From NCBI GenBank assembly GCA_035761265.1, contig DASTRL010000205.1:1-15749 (forward strand): a stretch of 15,749 bases of DNA, in the 5' to 3' direction. The stretch comes from CADEED01 sp035761265. Its GTDB lineage: Bacteria > Pseudomonadota > Gammaproteobacteria > Steroidobacterales > Steroidobacteraceae. Position numbers and translations under genes: made by a program. Below are positions 7,119 to 14,668 of this stretch, piece by piece; the first letter of the stretch is position 1; each line of letters starts with the position of its first letter. The notes below the pieces were generated by a model. It did not search any database. It had not been told where the DNA came from and saw only the letters and a program-made list of their open reading frames with translations.

Positions 7119-8852
7119 ATGAGAACCCCCACCCAGACTTCACCACGACATCTCGGCGGCCTGGCCGCGCTGATCTGCACGGTGGCGCCGGCCATCGCAT
7201 CGGCCCATGGCGGGCCACATCAGCCGCCGCAACTCTCACCAGCGCGACCGGCGACATTGATCGGAAGCTGCGAGGCACTGCAGGCGCAACTCGCCGGATT
7301 GCCGGATACGGTGATCACCGGCTCCACCACGATCGCCGCCGGGGCGCTGCAAGTGGCGGGTCAGCCGGTGCGCGAGCACTGTCGCGTGACCGGACGCATG
7401 AACGATCGCGTCGGAATTGATGGCCGGCCGTATTCGATCGGCTTCGAGCTGCGCCTGCCGATCGATTGGAATGGGCGCTTCTGGTACCAGGGCAATGGCG
7501 GCATCGATGGCAGCGTGGTTCCCGCGACCGGCGATCTGGGCGGTGGGCCACTGACCAACGCGTTGTCGCAAGGCTTCGCAGTCCTGAGCTCGGACGCCGG
7601 GCATCCGGCCTCTTACGGACCCACTTTCGGCTTCGATCCGCAGGCGCGCCTCGACTATGGATATCAGGCGGTGGGCGCGCTCACGCCCATGGCGAAGGCG
7701 GCGATCAACGTCGCCTACGGAAAGCGGCCGGACCGCTCCTACATCGGGGGCTGCTCGAACGGCGGCCGGCACGTTCTGGTCGCGGCGGCGCGCTACGCGG
7801 ATCAATACGACGGCTTTCTCGCCGGTGCGCCGGGTTTCAATCTGCCGCTCGCGGCGCTGGCGAACATCTGGGGCGCGCAGCGCTACGCGACTGTCGCCAC
7901 CGGCAACCCGGCGACTCCCGCGGGGTTGGAAACCGCATTCACCGCGGCCGAGCGGCGCACGCTGGCCGCCGCCGTGCTGCAGCGCTGCGACCGGCTCGAC
8001 GGCGTGCGCGACGGCCTCGTGCAGGACACGCGCCTTTGCCAGAGGGTTTTCGACCTGAAGCGCGACGTGCCCACCTGCAGTGGCGACCGCGACGGCAGTT
8101 GTCTGTCACAGGCGCAGAAGCTCGCGATCGGGCCCATCTTCCAGGGCGCGAGGTCGAGCAACGGGCCCTTCTACGCGAGCTTTCCCTATGATCCCGGCAT
8201 CGCCGGCGCCGGCATCCCATTCTGGGAGTTCGTCGCGCCGCTGGTGCTCGACTCCGGCGCCGTCGGCGTCATCTTCAAAGTGCCGCCGACAACCGATGCG
8301 TTGACCAATGGCCCGGGCTTCGCCCTGAATCTCGACATCGATACCGCGCTGGCACAGTTGTTTGCGACCGACGCCACGTTCACCGAATCGGCCATGCAGT
8401 TCATGACGCCGCCCGATGCGACCGATCTTTCGGACCTGCGCCGGCGTGGCGCGAAGGTGCTGGTCTATCAGGGCGTCTCCGATCCGATCTTCTCGATCGA
8501 CGACACGAAGCGCTGGTGGCGCGGCGTCAATCGCGAGAGCCGTGGCCGCGCCCAGGAGTTCGTCCGTGTGTTTCCGGTGCCCGGCATGAATCACTGCGCC
8601 GGCGGTCCCGCCACCGACCAGGCGGACTTCATCACGCCGCTCGTGAACTGGGTGGAACGCGGTCGCGACCCGGACAGGATCATCGCCAGTGCGCGCGGGC
8701 CCGGAAATCCCGGCGGCGTGAATCCGGAAGTGCCGTCGGACTGGGCAGCGGATCGCACGCGACCGTTGTGCCCGTATCCTTCGGTCGCGCGTTACGTGCG
8801 GGGCAGCATCGAGCGGGCGTCGAGCTTCATGTGCGTGCCGGGTTTCCCGTGA
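7119..8852 (+). CDS. Tannase/feruloyl esterase family esterase, exported
   Basis: The 577-residue product belongs to the tannase/feruloyl esterase alpha/beta-hydrolase family, which cleaves esters of gallic, ferulic and related phenolic acids; some relatives hydrolyse MHET-type aromatic esters. A Sec signal peptide ends with ASA at 27-29. The nucleophile is Ser213 in GGCSNGG. The other triad members are Asp455 (in GVSDP) and His492 (in GMNHCAGG). Cys212 and Cys493 flank Ser and His, forming the CS-D-HC disulfide arrangement of this family. A Cys-rich segment around 300-330 (CQRVF, PTCSGDRDGSC) looks like the calcium/disulfide-stabilised lid region. Substrate is open. GGAGGA lies three bases before the ATG and supports the start. 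It diverges from the sulfatase and converges with the IorB-like gene, so it is probably transcribed alone. Confidence 0.92.
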   Translation: MRTPTQTSPRHLGGLAALICTVAPAIASAHGGPHQPPQLSPARPATLIGSCEALQAQLAGLPDTVITGSTTIAAGALQVAGQPVREHCRVTGRMNDRVGIDGRPYSIGFELRLPIDWNGRFWYQGNGGIDGSVVPATGDLGGGPLTNALSQGFAVLSSDAGHPASYGPTFGFDPQARLDYGYQAVGALTPMAKAAINVAYGKRPDRSYIGGCSNGGRHVLVAAARYADQYDGFLAGAPGFNLPLAALANIWGAQRYATVATGNPATPAGLETAFTAAERRTLAAAVLQRCDRLDGVRDGLVQDTRLCQRVFDLKRDVPTCSGDRDGSCLSQAQKLAIGPIFQGARSSNGPFYASFPYDPGIAGAGIPFWEFVAPLVLDSGAVGVIFKVPPTTDALTNGPGFALNLDIDTALAQLFATDATFTESAMQFMTPPDATDLSDLRRRGAKVLVYQGVSDPIFSIDDTKRWWRGVNRESRGRAQEFVRVFPVPGMNHCAGGPATDQADFITPLVNWVERGRDPDRIIASARGPGNPGGVNPEVPSDWAADRTRPLCPYPSVARYVRGSIERASSFMCVPGFP

Positions 8853-8925
8853 TGCATAGGTTCAGGCTGCCAAAGACAATTCAGACTTGCCCTTGGGCGG
8901 TACGATTATGGAGAGGAGGTGCTCG

Positions 8926-11247
8926 CTACGACCGGGCGTTCAGCTGATTTCCGGCCGGTAGCTGCCGGATGCGTTTGCCGGTGGCGCTGAAGATGGCATT
9001 GCACAGCGCCGGCGCCACCGGCGGCAAACCGGGTTCACCCACGCCGCCGAGCGGCATCGACCAGTCCGTGGCGGGCAGCAGGTGCACGCGGACTTCTCGC
9101 GGCGCCTCGTTGATGCGCGTCAGTGGATAGGTGTGGAAATTGTCCTGCTGCGCGCGGCCCTTCTGGAACGTGATCTCGCCGGACAGCGCGAGGCTCACGC
9201 CCATGATGATGGCGCCCTCGAGCTGCGAGCGGACGCGGTCTGGATAGACCACCGGTCCGCAGTCGAAAGCGATGTCCACGCGCGGGATCGTGAGCTCACC
9301 CTTCGGGCCGAGCTCGACTTCCACGACGGCGGCCGAGTAGCTGACGAAGCTGTAGTGCGCCGCAAGACCGCGGCCGCGGCGCTTGCCATCTCCCTGGGGC
9401 AACGCGCGTCCCCATCCGGCCTCGCGCGTGGCGGTCTCGATCACGCGGCGCAGGCGGCCGGTGTCATACGGGTAACGCTGCGGTGACTCACCGTAGTTCC
9501 AGGTGTCATTGAGAGTGGTTGGGTCGATGCGCCGCGCGGGCCCGATGAGGTCGAGCAGGAAATCGCGGTGATCGCGCCCCGCCGCGGCGGCGAGCTCGGC
9601 GATGAAGCACTGCGTGGCGAAGGCGTGCGGGATGTTGGACACCGAGCGGAACCAGCCGATGCGGGTGTGCGCGGCGGCTTCCGGATTCTCGATGCGCAGG
9701 TTCGGCACCTGGAACGGTACGTTGAGGAGCCCCATTCCCTGCTCGAACGGGGCCTGGTGTTTCGGGTCCGGCGCGAAGGTCGAAATGATCGTGGGCGCGG
9801 CGCTGCGATGCAGCCACGCGATGGTCTTGCCCTGTGCGTCGAGCCCCGCCTCGAGGTGCTCCACCGACACCGTGTGGAAGAAGTCGTGGTGCAGGTCGTC
9901 TTCGCGTGTCCACACCACCTGCACGGGCTGGCCGTTCATCTGCTGCGAGAGCACCGCGGCCTCCAGCGCGAAATCGCCCTTGGACTTGCGGCCGAAGCCT
10001 CCGCCCAGCAGCGTCACGTGCACGGTGACCTTCTCCAGCTGCAGGCCGAGACGCTTGGCCACATCCTCGCGCACGCCCTGCGGCGCCTGCGTGGGCGCCC
10101 AGACCTCGCACAGGCCGTTCACGATGCGCGCGGTGGCGTTGGGCGGTTCCATCGTGGCGTGCGCGATGTGCGGTAGATAGTACTCGGCCGCGACCTTGCG
10201 CGCGGCCCTGGCGAGCGCCGCGTCCACGTCGCCGGTCTGGCGGATGACGTTGCCGGGCTTGCGTGCGGCCTGCTCGAGCTGGGCACGATAGGCGGCGGAG
10301 TCGTAGCTGCCGTGCTCGCCGTCGTTCCATTCGATTTTCAACGCCTGGCGCGCCTTGATCGCCGTCCAGGTATCGCGCGCAATCACCGCCACGCCGCTCA
10401 GCGGCTGGAACGCGGCCGGTATCGAAGTGCCCGGAATCTCGACGACTTTCACCACGCCCGGAATCTTCAGCGCCTCGGCGGCATCGAACTTCGCCAGCTT
10501 GCCGCCGAACACCGGCGAGCGTGCGACGACGGCGTACAACATGCCGTCGAGTCGCACGTCGATTCCATAAGTCGCCCGTCCGTGCGCGATGTCCGGGCCA
10601 TCGAGCAGATGCTGGCCTTCCTTGCCGATGTAGCGGAACTGCTTGGGATCCTTGAGCTTGAGCGTGTCGCGCGCGGGCACTGGCAGTTTCGCCGCCGCCC
10701 TGGCGAGCGCGCCATAGCCGAGCTTGCGTCCGCTCGCGGCGTGCACGACTTCATGATTCAGCGCGCGCACCGAATCCACCGGTACGTTCCACGCGGCCGC
10801 GGCCGCCGCTTCGAGCATCGAGCGGGCCGCGGCGCCGCAGCGGCGCATCGGGTCGAAGAAGTGGCGCACGCTGCGCGATCCGTCGGTGTTCTGGTTGCCG
10901 TACCGCGGCTCATCGCCTGGCGCCTGCCGCACCCGCACGCGGTTCCAGTCCGCCTCGAGCTCATCGGCGATGATCAGCGGCAGGCCGCTGCGCACGCCCT
11001 GGCCCATCTCCGAGCGATGCACGATGACCGTGACGATGCCGTCCTCGCCGATGGCCACGAAGGTGAGCGGGTCGTCGACCGTGCCATGCGGCATGCCCTC
11101 GGCGCCGTACTTTGGCGCATCCTCGGCCTTGACCACGCGGGACGCCGAGGCGATCAGCACCAGGCCGCCCAGTCCGCCGAGGAACTGGCGCCGGTCGAGG
11201 CGCATGCCATCGACGCTGTCGAGAATTTCGCGCGGCAACGAGCTCAT
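8926..11247 (-). CDS. IorB-like molybdopterin-binding subunit of a periplasmic aldehyde dehydrogenase/hydroxylase
   Basis: This 773-residue large subunit belongs to the xanthine oxidase superfamily, in the isoquinoline 1-oxidoreductase (IorB)/nicotinate dehydrogenase branch. It would hydroxylate an N-heterocycle or oxidise an aldehyde with water as oxygen donor. A Tat signal near the N-terminus (LDRRQFLGG, then hydrophobic residues to about 40) implies that the folded, cofactor-loaded complex is exported. Molybdopterin-contact signatures are SEMGQGV in the N-terminal half and LGGGFGRK (F418). The catalytic Glu738 lies in GVGEPGLPP. The start at 11247 is chosen because its ATG overlaps the stop of the IorA-like gene (ATGA) and GGAG lies eight bases upstream; the frame stays open further upstream but gives no family sequence. 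IorB enzymes lack the FAD subunit and normally pass electrons to a c-type cytochrome; no cytochrome gene is adjacent. Substrate unknown. Confidence 0.92.
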   Translation of the reverse strand: MSSLPREILDSVDGMRLDRRQFLGGLGGLVLIASASRVVKAEDAPKYGAEGMPHGTVDDPLTFVAIGEDGIVTVIVHRSEMGQGVRSGLPLIIADELEADWNRVRVRQAPGDEPRYGNQNTDGSRSVRHFFDPMRRCGAAARSMLEAAAAAAWNVPVDSVRALNHEVVHAASGRKLGYGALARAAAKLPVPARDTLKLKDPKQFRYIGKEGQHLLDGPDIAHGRATYGIDVRLDGMLYAVVARSPVFGGKLAKFDAAEALKIPGVVKVVEIPGTSIPAAFQPLSGVAVIARDTWTAIKARQALKIEWNDGEHGSYDSAAYRAQLEQAARKPGNVIRQTGDVDAALARAARKVAAEYYLPHIAHATMEPPNATARIVNGLCEVWAPTQAPQGVREDVAKRLGLQLEKVTVHVTLLGGGFGRKSKGDFALEAAVLSQQMNGQPVQVVWTREDDLHHDFFHTVSVEHLEAGLDAQGKTIAWLHRSAAPTIISTFAPDPKHQAPFEQGMGLLNVPFQVPNLRIENPEAAAHTRIGWFRSVSNIPHAFATQCFIAELAAAAGRDHRDFLLDLIGPARRIDPTTLNDTWNYGESPQRYPYDTGRLRRVIETATREAGWGRALPQGDGKRRGRGLAAHYSFVSYSAAVVEVELGPKGELTIPRVDIAFDCGPVVYPDRVRSQLEGAIIMGVSLALSGEITFQKGRAQQDNFHTYPLTRINEAPREVRVHLLPATDWSMPLGGVGEPGLPPVAPALCNAIFSATGKRIRQLPAGNQLNARS

Positions 11248-11708
11248 GATTTCTTCTCCAGGCTGCCCGCCGCCTGCTTGATGGCGGCGCGGATGCGCGT
11301 GTACGTGCCGCAGCGGCAGAGATTGCCGGCCATGGCGCTGTCGATGTCGGCGTCGCTGGGTTTCGGGTTGTCGTCGAGCAATGCGGCGGCCGACATGATC
11401 TGACCAGCCTGGCAATAACCGCATTGCGGCACGTCGAGATTCACCCAGGCATCCTGCAGCGCCTGCCCTTGCCGGGTGGCGCTGACGCCTTCGATCGTCA
11501 CGATCTTCTTGCCCGCCAGGCCCGAGATCGGCGTGACACAGGCGCGCACCGCTTCACCGTCGACGTGCACGGTGCAGGCGCCACACAACGCCATGCCGCA
11601 GCCGAACTTGGTGCCGGTGAGTCCGAGATGATCGCGCAGCACCCACAGCAGCGGGGTGTCTTCGGTCGCGGATACTTCCAGGCGTTTGCCATTGACGTCG
11701 AGTTGCAT
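11244..11708 (-). CDS. IorA-like (2Fe-2S)-binding small subunit
   Basis: The 154-residue protein is the electron-transfer partner of the molybdopterin subunit. A plant-ferredoxin-like domain holds the first cluster (Cys37, Cys42, Cys45 in FGCGMALCGACT, and Cys57). A helical domain holds the second (Cys96 and Cys99 in CGYCQAGQ, Cys131 and Cys133 in LCRCGTY). Gln103 is at the position that usually contacts the molybdenum cofactor. Length matches IorA proteins, about 150 residues. It has no signal of its own, so it probably travels through the Tat pore bound to the large subunit. The start at 11708 is set by AAGGAG five bases upstream; a longer reading to 11807 adds 33 residues unlike the family. 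It overlaps the next gene by four bases, so the two are translationally coupled. Confidence 0.93.
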   Translation of the reverse strand: MQLDVNGKRLEVSATEDTPLLWVLRDHLGLTGTKFGCGMALCGACTVHVDGEAVRACVTPISGLAGKKIVTIEGVSATRQGQALQDAWVNLDVPQCGYCQAGQIMSAAALLDDNPKPSDADIDSAMAGNLCRCGTYTRIRAAIKQAAGSLEKKS

Positions 11709-11819
11709 GCCCGCTCCTTCTGTGGACCTTGCGGCAGACGAGGCCGGGCAGCAGCTTATCCCCGGCCGCATTGCCCTGAAAGGTTTTCCCGCTGCTCGCA
11801 ACTGCAACAGCCGAGATCA
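11709..11819 (-). promoter_or_regulatory. Spacer between the LytTR gene and the IorA-like gene
   Basis: These 111 bases separate two same-strand genes. Towards the IorA-like gene I see the AAGGAG ribosome-binding site (11714-11719) and a possible -10, GATAAG (11755-11760), without a convincing -35. A short direct repeat GTTGC-A-GTTGC lies near the LytTR end. Read-through from the LytTR gene or a separate promoter are both possible. There is no obvious terminator hairpin. Confidence 0.3.
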
Positions 11820-12683
11820 TCAGGTCGCACCGCGCAGCGCCGCACGATAGCGGCGGCTGCAGGGGATTCGCCCACCGTTCTTCAGCACCAGCCGGGCGTC
11901 GCCGGTCTCCAGCGGTTCGATCTGCTCGAGGTATCCGAGGTTGACGATGTAGCTGCGGTGCACGCGCACGAACTGCTGCGGATCGAGCCGCTCCTGGATT
12001 GCCGCCATCGTCGACCGCAGCGGATACACGCGCCCGCGAACGTGCAGGTTCACGTAGTTCTCGGCGGCCTCCAGCCACTCGATGTCGCGCGCGGGGACGA
12101 GAAACTCGGTGCCCAGCTTGCGTACCAGGAAACGCTCCGGCTTTTCGATCGCCTCCACCGGCGCGCCGGTATCCGGCGCGGTCAGCAAGCGTGCCTCGCC
12201 CTGCAGCCGCAGCAGCAGCAGGCGATAGAAGCGGATGATCAACAGGAAGACCAAGTAGGTCTTCCAGTCCTTGAGGAATTCGTACAGCAACTCGCGCGGC
12301 CAGTGGCCGAAATCGTAGTGCGAACCGGCCAATGCATAAGCGAGGTGTCGCAGCGCGACCATGCCGAGCACGTGGGTCAGCGAGAACACCACCACGCCCA
12401 GCAGATGCCAGGGCAGGGTTCGCCGCCAGGTGTCGACGGACAACGGGTAGCGGCGCTCGAACACCACCAGCGGCCAGACCAACGCCAGCAGCATGAGCGC
12501 GCTCGAGAACTCCCAGCTCACGGGCTCCCACCACTGGTGGCGATCCGCGGCATCGCGCTGCAGCTCCATCCATGCCACGGAGCTGCCGGCGACGGCGCTC
12601 AGCAGCAGTCCGCATGCCCACATGGCCGCCTCCCAGCGATGCCGGTGGCGCAGATAGCGTTCGAGTCGCGAAGGGGAGGCCAT
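11820..12683 (-). CDS. Membrane-bound LytTR-family transcriptional regulator
   Basis: The 287-residue protein joins an N-terminal domain of four predicted membrane helices (first near 18-38, last near 140-165, containing YLVFLLIIRFYRLLLL) to a C-terminal LytTR DNA-binding domain (about 185-285). The LytTR part is textbook: IEWLEAAENYVNLH, then PLRSTMAAIQERL, FVRVHRSYIVNL, and a final IPCSRRYRAAL. There is no receiver or histidine-kinase domain, so the membrane part probably senses the signal directly or through a partner. LytTR proteins bind pairs of direct repeats about two helical turns apart, and such a pair lies just upstream at 12710-12736. Start choice is uncertain: ATG 12683, ATG 12695 and TTG 12704 are all in frame and none has a good ribosome-binding site. 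It could control itself, the IorAB-like genes downstream and the divergent PQQ dehydrogenase. Confidence 0.86.
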   Translation of the reverse strand: MASPSRLERYLRHRHRWEAAMWACGLLLSAVAGSSVAWMELQRDAADRHQWWEPVSWEFSSALMLLALVWPLVVFERRYPLSVDTWRRTLPWHLLGVVVFSLTHVLGMVALRHLAYALAGSHYDFGHWPRELLYEFLKDWKTYLVFLLIIRFYRLLLLRLQGEARLLTAPDTGAPVEAIEKPERFLVRKLGTEFLVPARDIEWLEAAENYVNLHVRGRVYPLRSTMAAIQERLDPQQFVRVHRSYIVNLGYLEQIEPLETGDARLVLKNGGRIPCSRRYRAALRGAT

Positions 12684-12709
12684 GGAAGGTGGCATTCTAG
12701 TCAACGTTG

Positions 12710-12736
12710 GTCACCGGCATTCGCCGCTCGTCACCG
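12710..12736. promoter_or_regulatory. Direct repeat GTCACCG x2, candidate LytTR binding site
   Basis: GTCACCG occurs at 12710-12716 and again at 12730-12736, an exact 20-base period, in the spacer between the divergent LytTR and PQQ-dehydrogenase genes. LytTR regulators typically contact two direct repeats on one face of the helix about 20-22 bases apart. The bases differ from the well-known AgrA/ComE-type sites, and seven-base repeats can arise by chance in GC-rich DNA. The positioning is what makes it worth recording. Confidence 0.35.
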
Positions 12737-12797
12737 TGCGTATTCGACTGGTCCCCGCGGGGTGGAAGCGGTGGGCCAAAACGATCATGGTCGACCC

Positions 12798-14591
12798 ATG
12801 AAAACTCTGTTCAGCCTGTTGATTGCCGTGCCGCTGCTCGCCGCGGCTGCTCCTCGGCCGCATTCCCTGACGCCGGACAATGTGTCGAAACTGGCCTTGG
12901 CCTGGACGTACGACACGCGCGATCCGGTTGCGCGATTGGGCGGCAACAAGCCGCCGGCCTTCGAGGCGACGCCGGCCTACGCCAACGGCCGGTTGTATGT
13001 TTCGACGCCGCTCGGCACCGTGGCGGCGCTGAACGCCGCCACCGGGGCGGAACTCTGGCGCGTGCAGCTGGGTGTGCGCACCGACGTCGACTACAGCGAC
13101 CCCGCCAATCGCGGTCCGACACTGCACGGTGGGCGCCTGTACGTGGGCACCATCGATGCGCGGCTGGTCTGCCTGCGGGCACGCGATGGCGCCCGCTGTG
13201 CGCGCTTTGGTACCCACGGCGAAATCGACCTGAAAGCCGGCCTGCGGCATTCGCCACAGTGGCCCGGGGAGTATGGCGTCACTTCGGCTCCCGCCGTGTG
13301 GCGCAATCTCGTGGTGGTCGGATCGAGTGTCGCCGACAACAGCCGCGTGCAGATGGCCTCCGGCGAGGTGCGCGCCTTCGATGCCGTGACGGGCAAGCTC
13401 GTGTGGACCTTCCATCCATTGCCGGAAGATGCGCCGGAAGGCGGTGCGAATACCTGGTCGCGCATCGTGGTCGATGCCGCGAATGGGCTCGCATTCCTGC
13501 CGACCGGCAGTCCCAGTCCTGACTACTTCGGCGGACTCAGGCCAGGCAACAATGGCTACTCGAACTCCATCGTCGCCCTCGAAGCGGCGACCGGTCAGGT
13601 GCGCTGGAGCTTTCAGACCGTGCATCACGATCTGTGGGACTACGACGTGGCCTCACCGCCCTTGTTATGGCCTTCGGCGAACGGTCCCGCGGTCGCCGTG
13701 GGTTCCAAGACGGGCCACCTGTTTCTGTTCCAGCGCCTCACCGGCAAACCACTCTTTCCAATAGAAGAGCGCGCCGTGCCGAAGAGCGACGTCCCTGGCG
13801 AGCAGTCATCGCCGACACAGCCATTCCCGGCGAGACCCGCAAGCCTGGTGCCGCAGCAGATCGATGAAAAGGATCTCTGGGGTGCGACGCCGGAGGATCT
13901 GGCCGCGTGCCGGGAGATCTTCCAGACGCTGCGCAACGAAGGCATTTTCACGCCGCCCTCGATCGGCGGCACCCTGGTCGTGCCCGGCAACATCGGCGGC
14001 CTGCACTGGGGTGGCGTCGCGTGGGATTCCACACGGCGATTGCTGATCGCGCCGGTCAATCGCCTGCCTGCGATCATCCGGCTGATTCCGCAGGATCGGC
14101 TCGCCGACGCACGGCGCGCGTTTCCGAAACGCGAGACCACCGCCCAACGCGACGCCCCCTATGCCATGTCGCGCGAATTCTTTCTCTCCCCCGGCGGCGT
14201 GCCGTGCATCGCGCCGCCCTGGGGCGAGCTCGTCGCCATTCATGCCGACACGGGCGAACTCGCCTGGCATGTTCCCTTCGGCGACCTGCGCGACCAGTTC
14301 AAGGCGAGTAGTTTGCCCATGCCGCTGACTCCGCCGAACCTGGGCGGTTCCGCGACCACCAACACCGGCGTCGTCTTCATCGGTGCAGCCTTCGACAGGT
14401 ACTTGCGCGCCTTCGATACGCGCGACGGCCGTGAATTGTGGAAGGGCGAGTTGCCGACCAGCGCGCGCGCCACGCCGCTGATCTACACATTGCCCGATGG
14501 TCGCCAGATGGTGGCCATCATGGCCGGCGGACACGACAGCCCGGTTTCGCGCATCGACAACAAGCTGGTGACCTTCGCGCTCGGCGATTGA
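12798..14591 (+). CDS. Exported PQQ-dependent dehydrogenase, Gcd-like, without membrane anchor
   Basis: The 597-residue protein is an eight-bladed quinoprotein of the membrane glucose/quinate/shikimate dehydrogenase family. It resembles the periplasmic part of E. coli Gcd along its length, for instance VHHDLWDYD, SKTGHLF, WGAT, NEGIFTPPS, PGNIGGLHWGG, FLSPGGVPC and RYLRAFDT. From memory of E. coli Gcd, catalytic Asp466 and Lys493 correspond to Asp281 and Lys304 here. The start at 12798 gives a clean Sec signal (residues 1-18). The reading frame remains open upstream, but that part lies over genes on the other strand. Gcd proteins have five N-terminal membrane helices that pass electrons to ubiquinone; these are absent, so this is a soluble periplasmic form with an unknown acceptor. 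No haem c motif is present. The sugar, cyclitol or alcohol oxidised is not known. No clear ribosome-binding site. Divergent from the LytTR gene. Confidence 0.9.
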   Translation: MKTLFSLLIAVPLLAAAAPRPHSLTPDNVSKLALAWTYDTRDPVARLGGNKPPAFEATPAYANGRLYVSTPLGTVAALNAATGAELWRVQLGVRTDVDYSDPANRGPTLHGGRLYVGTIDARLVCLRARDGARCARFGTHGEIDLKAGLRHSPQWPGEYGVTSAPAVWRNLVVVGSSVADNSRVQMASGEVRAFDAVTGKLVWTFHPLPEDAPEGGANTWSRIVVDAANGLAFLPTGSPSPDYFGGLRPGNNGYSNSIVALEAATGQVRWSFQTVHHDLWDYDVASPPLLWPSANGPAVAVGSKTGHLFLFQRLTGKPLFPIEERAVPKSDVPGEQSSPTQPFPARPASLVPQQIDEKDLWGATPEDLAACREIFQTLRNEGIFTPPSIGGTLVVPGNIGGLHWGGVAWDSTRRLLIAPVNRLPAIIRLIPQDRLADARRAFPKRETTAQRDAPYAMSREFFLSPGGVPCIAPPWGELVAIHADTGELAWHVPFGDLRDQFKASSLPMPLTPPNLGGSATTNTGVVFIGAAFDRYLRAFDTRDGRELWKGELPTSARATPLIYTLPDGRQMVAIMAGGHDSPVSRIDNKLVTFALGD

Positions 14592-14668
14592 CGTGCCCTG
14601 GACGGCAACTGTCGTCGAGCGACGAAGTCTGTCCGGGGGTGAGTGGCAGGCGGTTGTCGCGGGCGACG
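14592..14668. other. Short convergent spacer after the PQQ dehydrogenase
   Basis: Seventy-seven bases separate the convergent stops. The only structure seen is the small dyad TCGTCG-AG-CGACGA (14612-14625), which could form at most a five-base stem with a four-base loop. There is no T-run on either strand, so I do not call a terminator. Confidence 0.3.

Noticed and set aside
8889..8898. GCCC-TT-GGGC dyad between the convergent tannase and IorB-like genes
   Set aside because: A two-base loop cannot close and the stem is only four bases; no terminator can be supported in this 73-base spacer.
8908..8961. Short frame ATGGAGAGG... preceded by purine-rich sequence
   Set aside because: Seventeen codons, running into the 3' end of the IorB-like gene on the other strand, with no sign of coding selection.
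11248..11424. 59-codon upstream extension of the IorB-like frame
   Set aside because: It lies over the 3' part of the IorA-like gene. The ATGA overlap with its ribosome-binding site and the Tat signal mark 11247 as the start.
11424..12797. 458-codon upstream extension of the PQQ dehydrogenase frame
   Set aside because: It overlaps the IorA-like and LytTR genes on the other strand, has a His/Arg/Gln-rich composition unlike any dehydrogenase, and the signal peptide begins only at 12798.
14612..14625. Dyad TCGTCG-AG-CGACGA as a bidirectional terminator
   Set aside because: The usable stem is only about five bases and there is no T-run on either strand.
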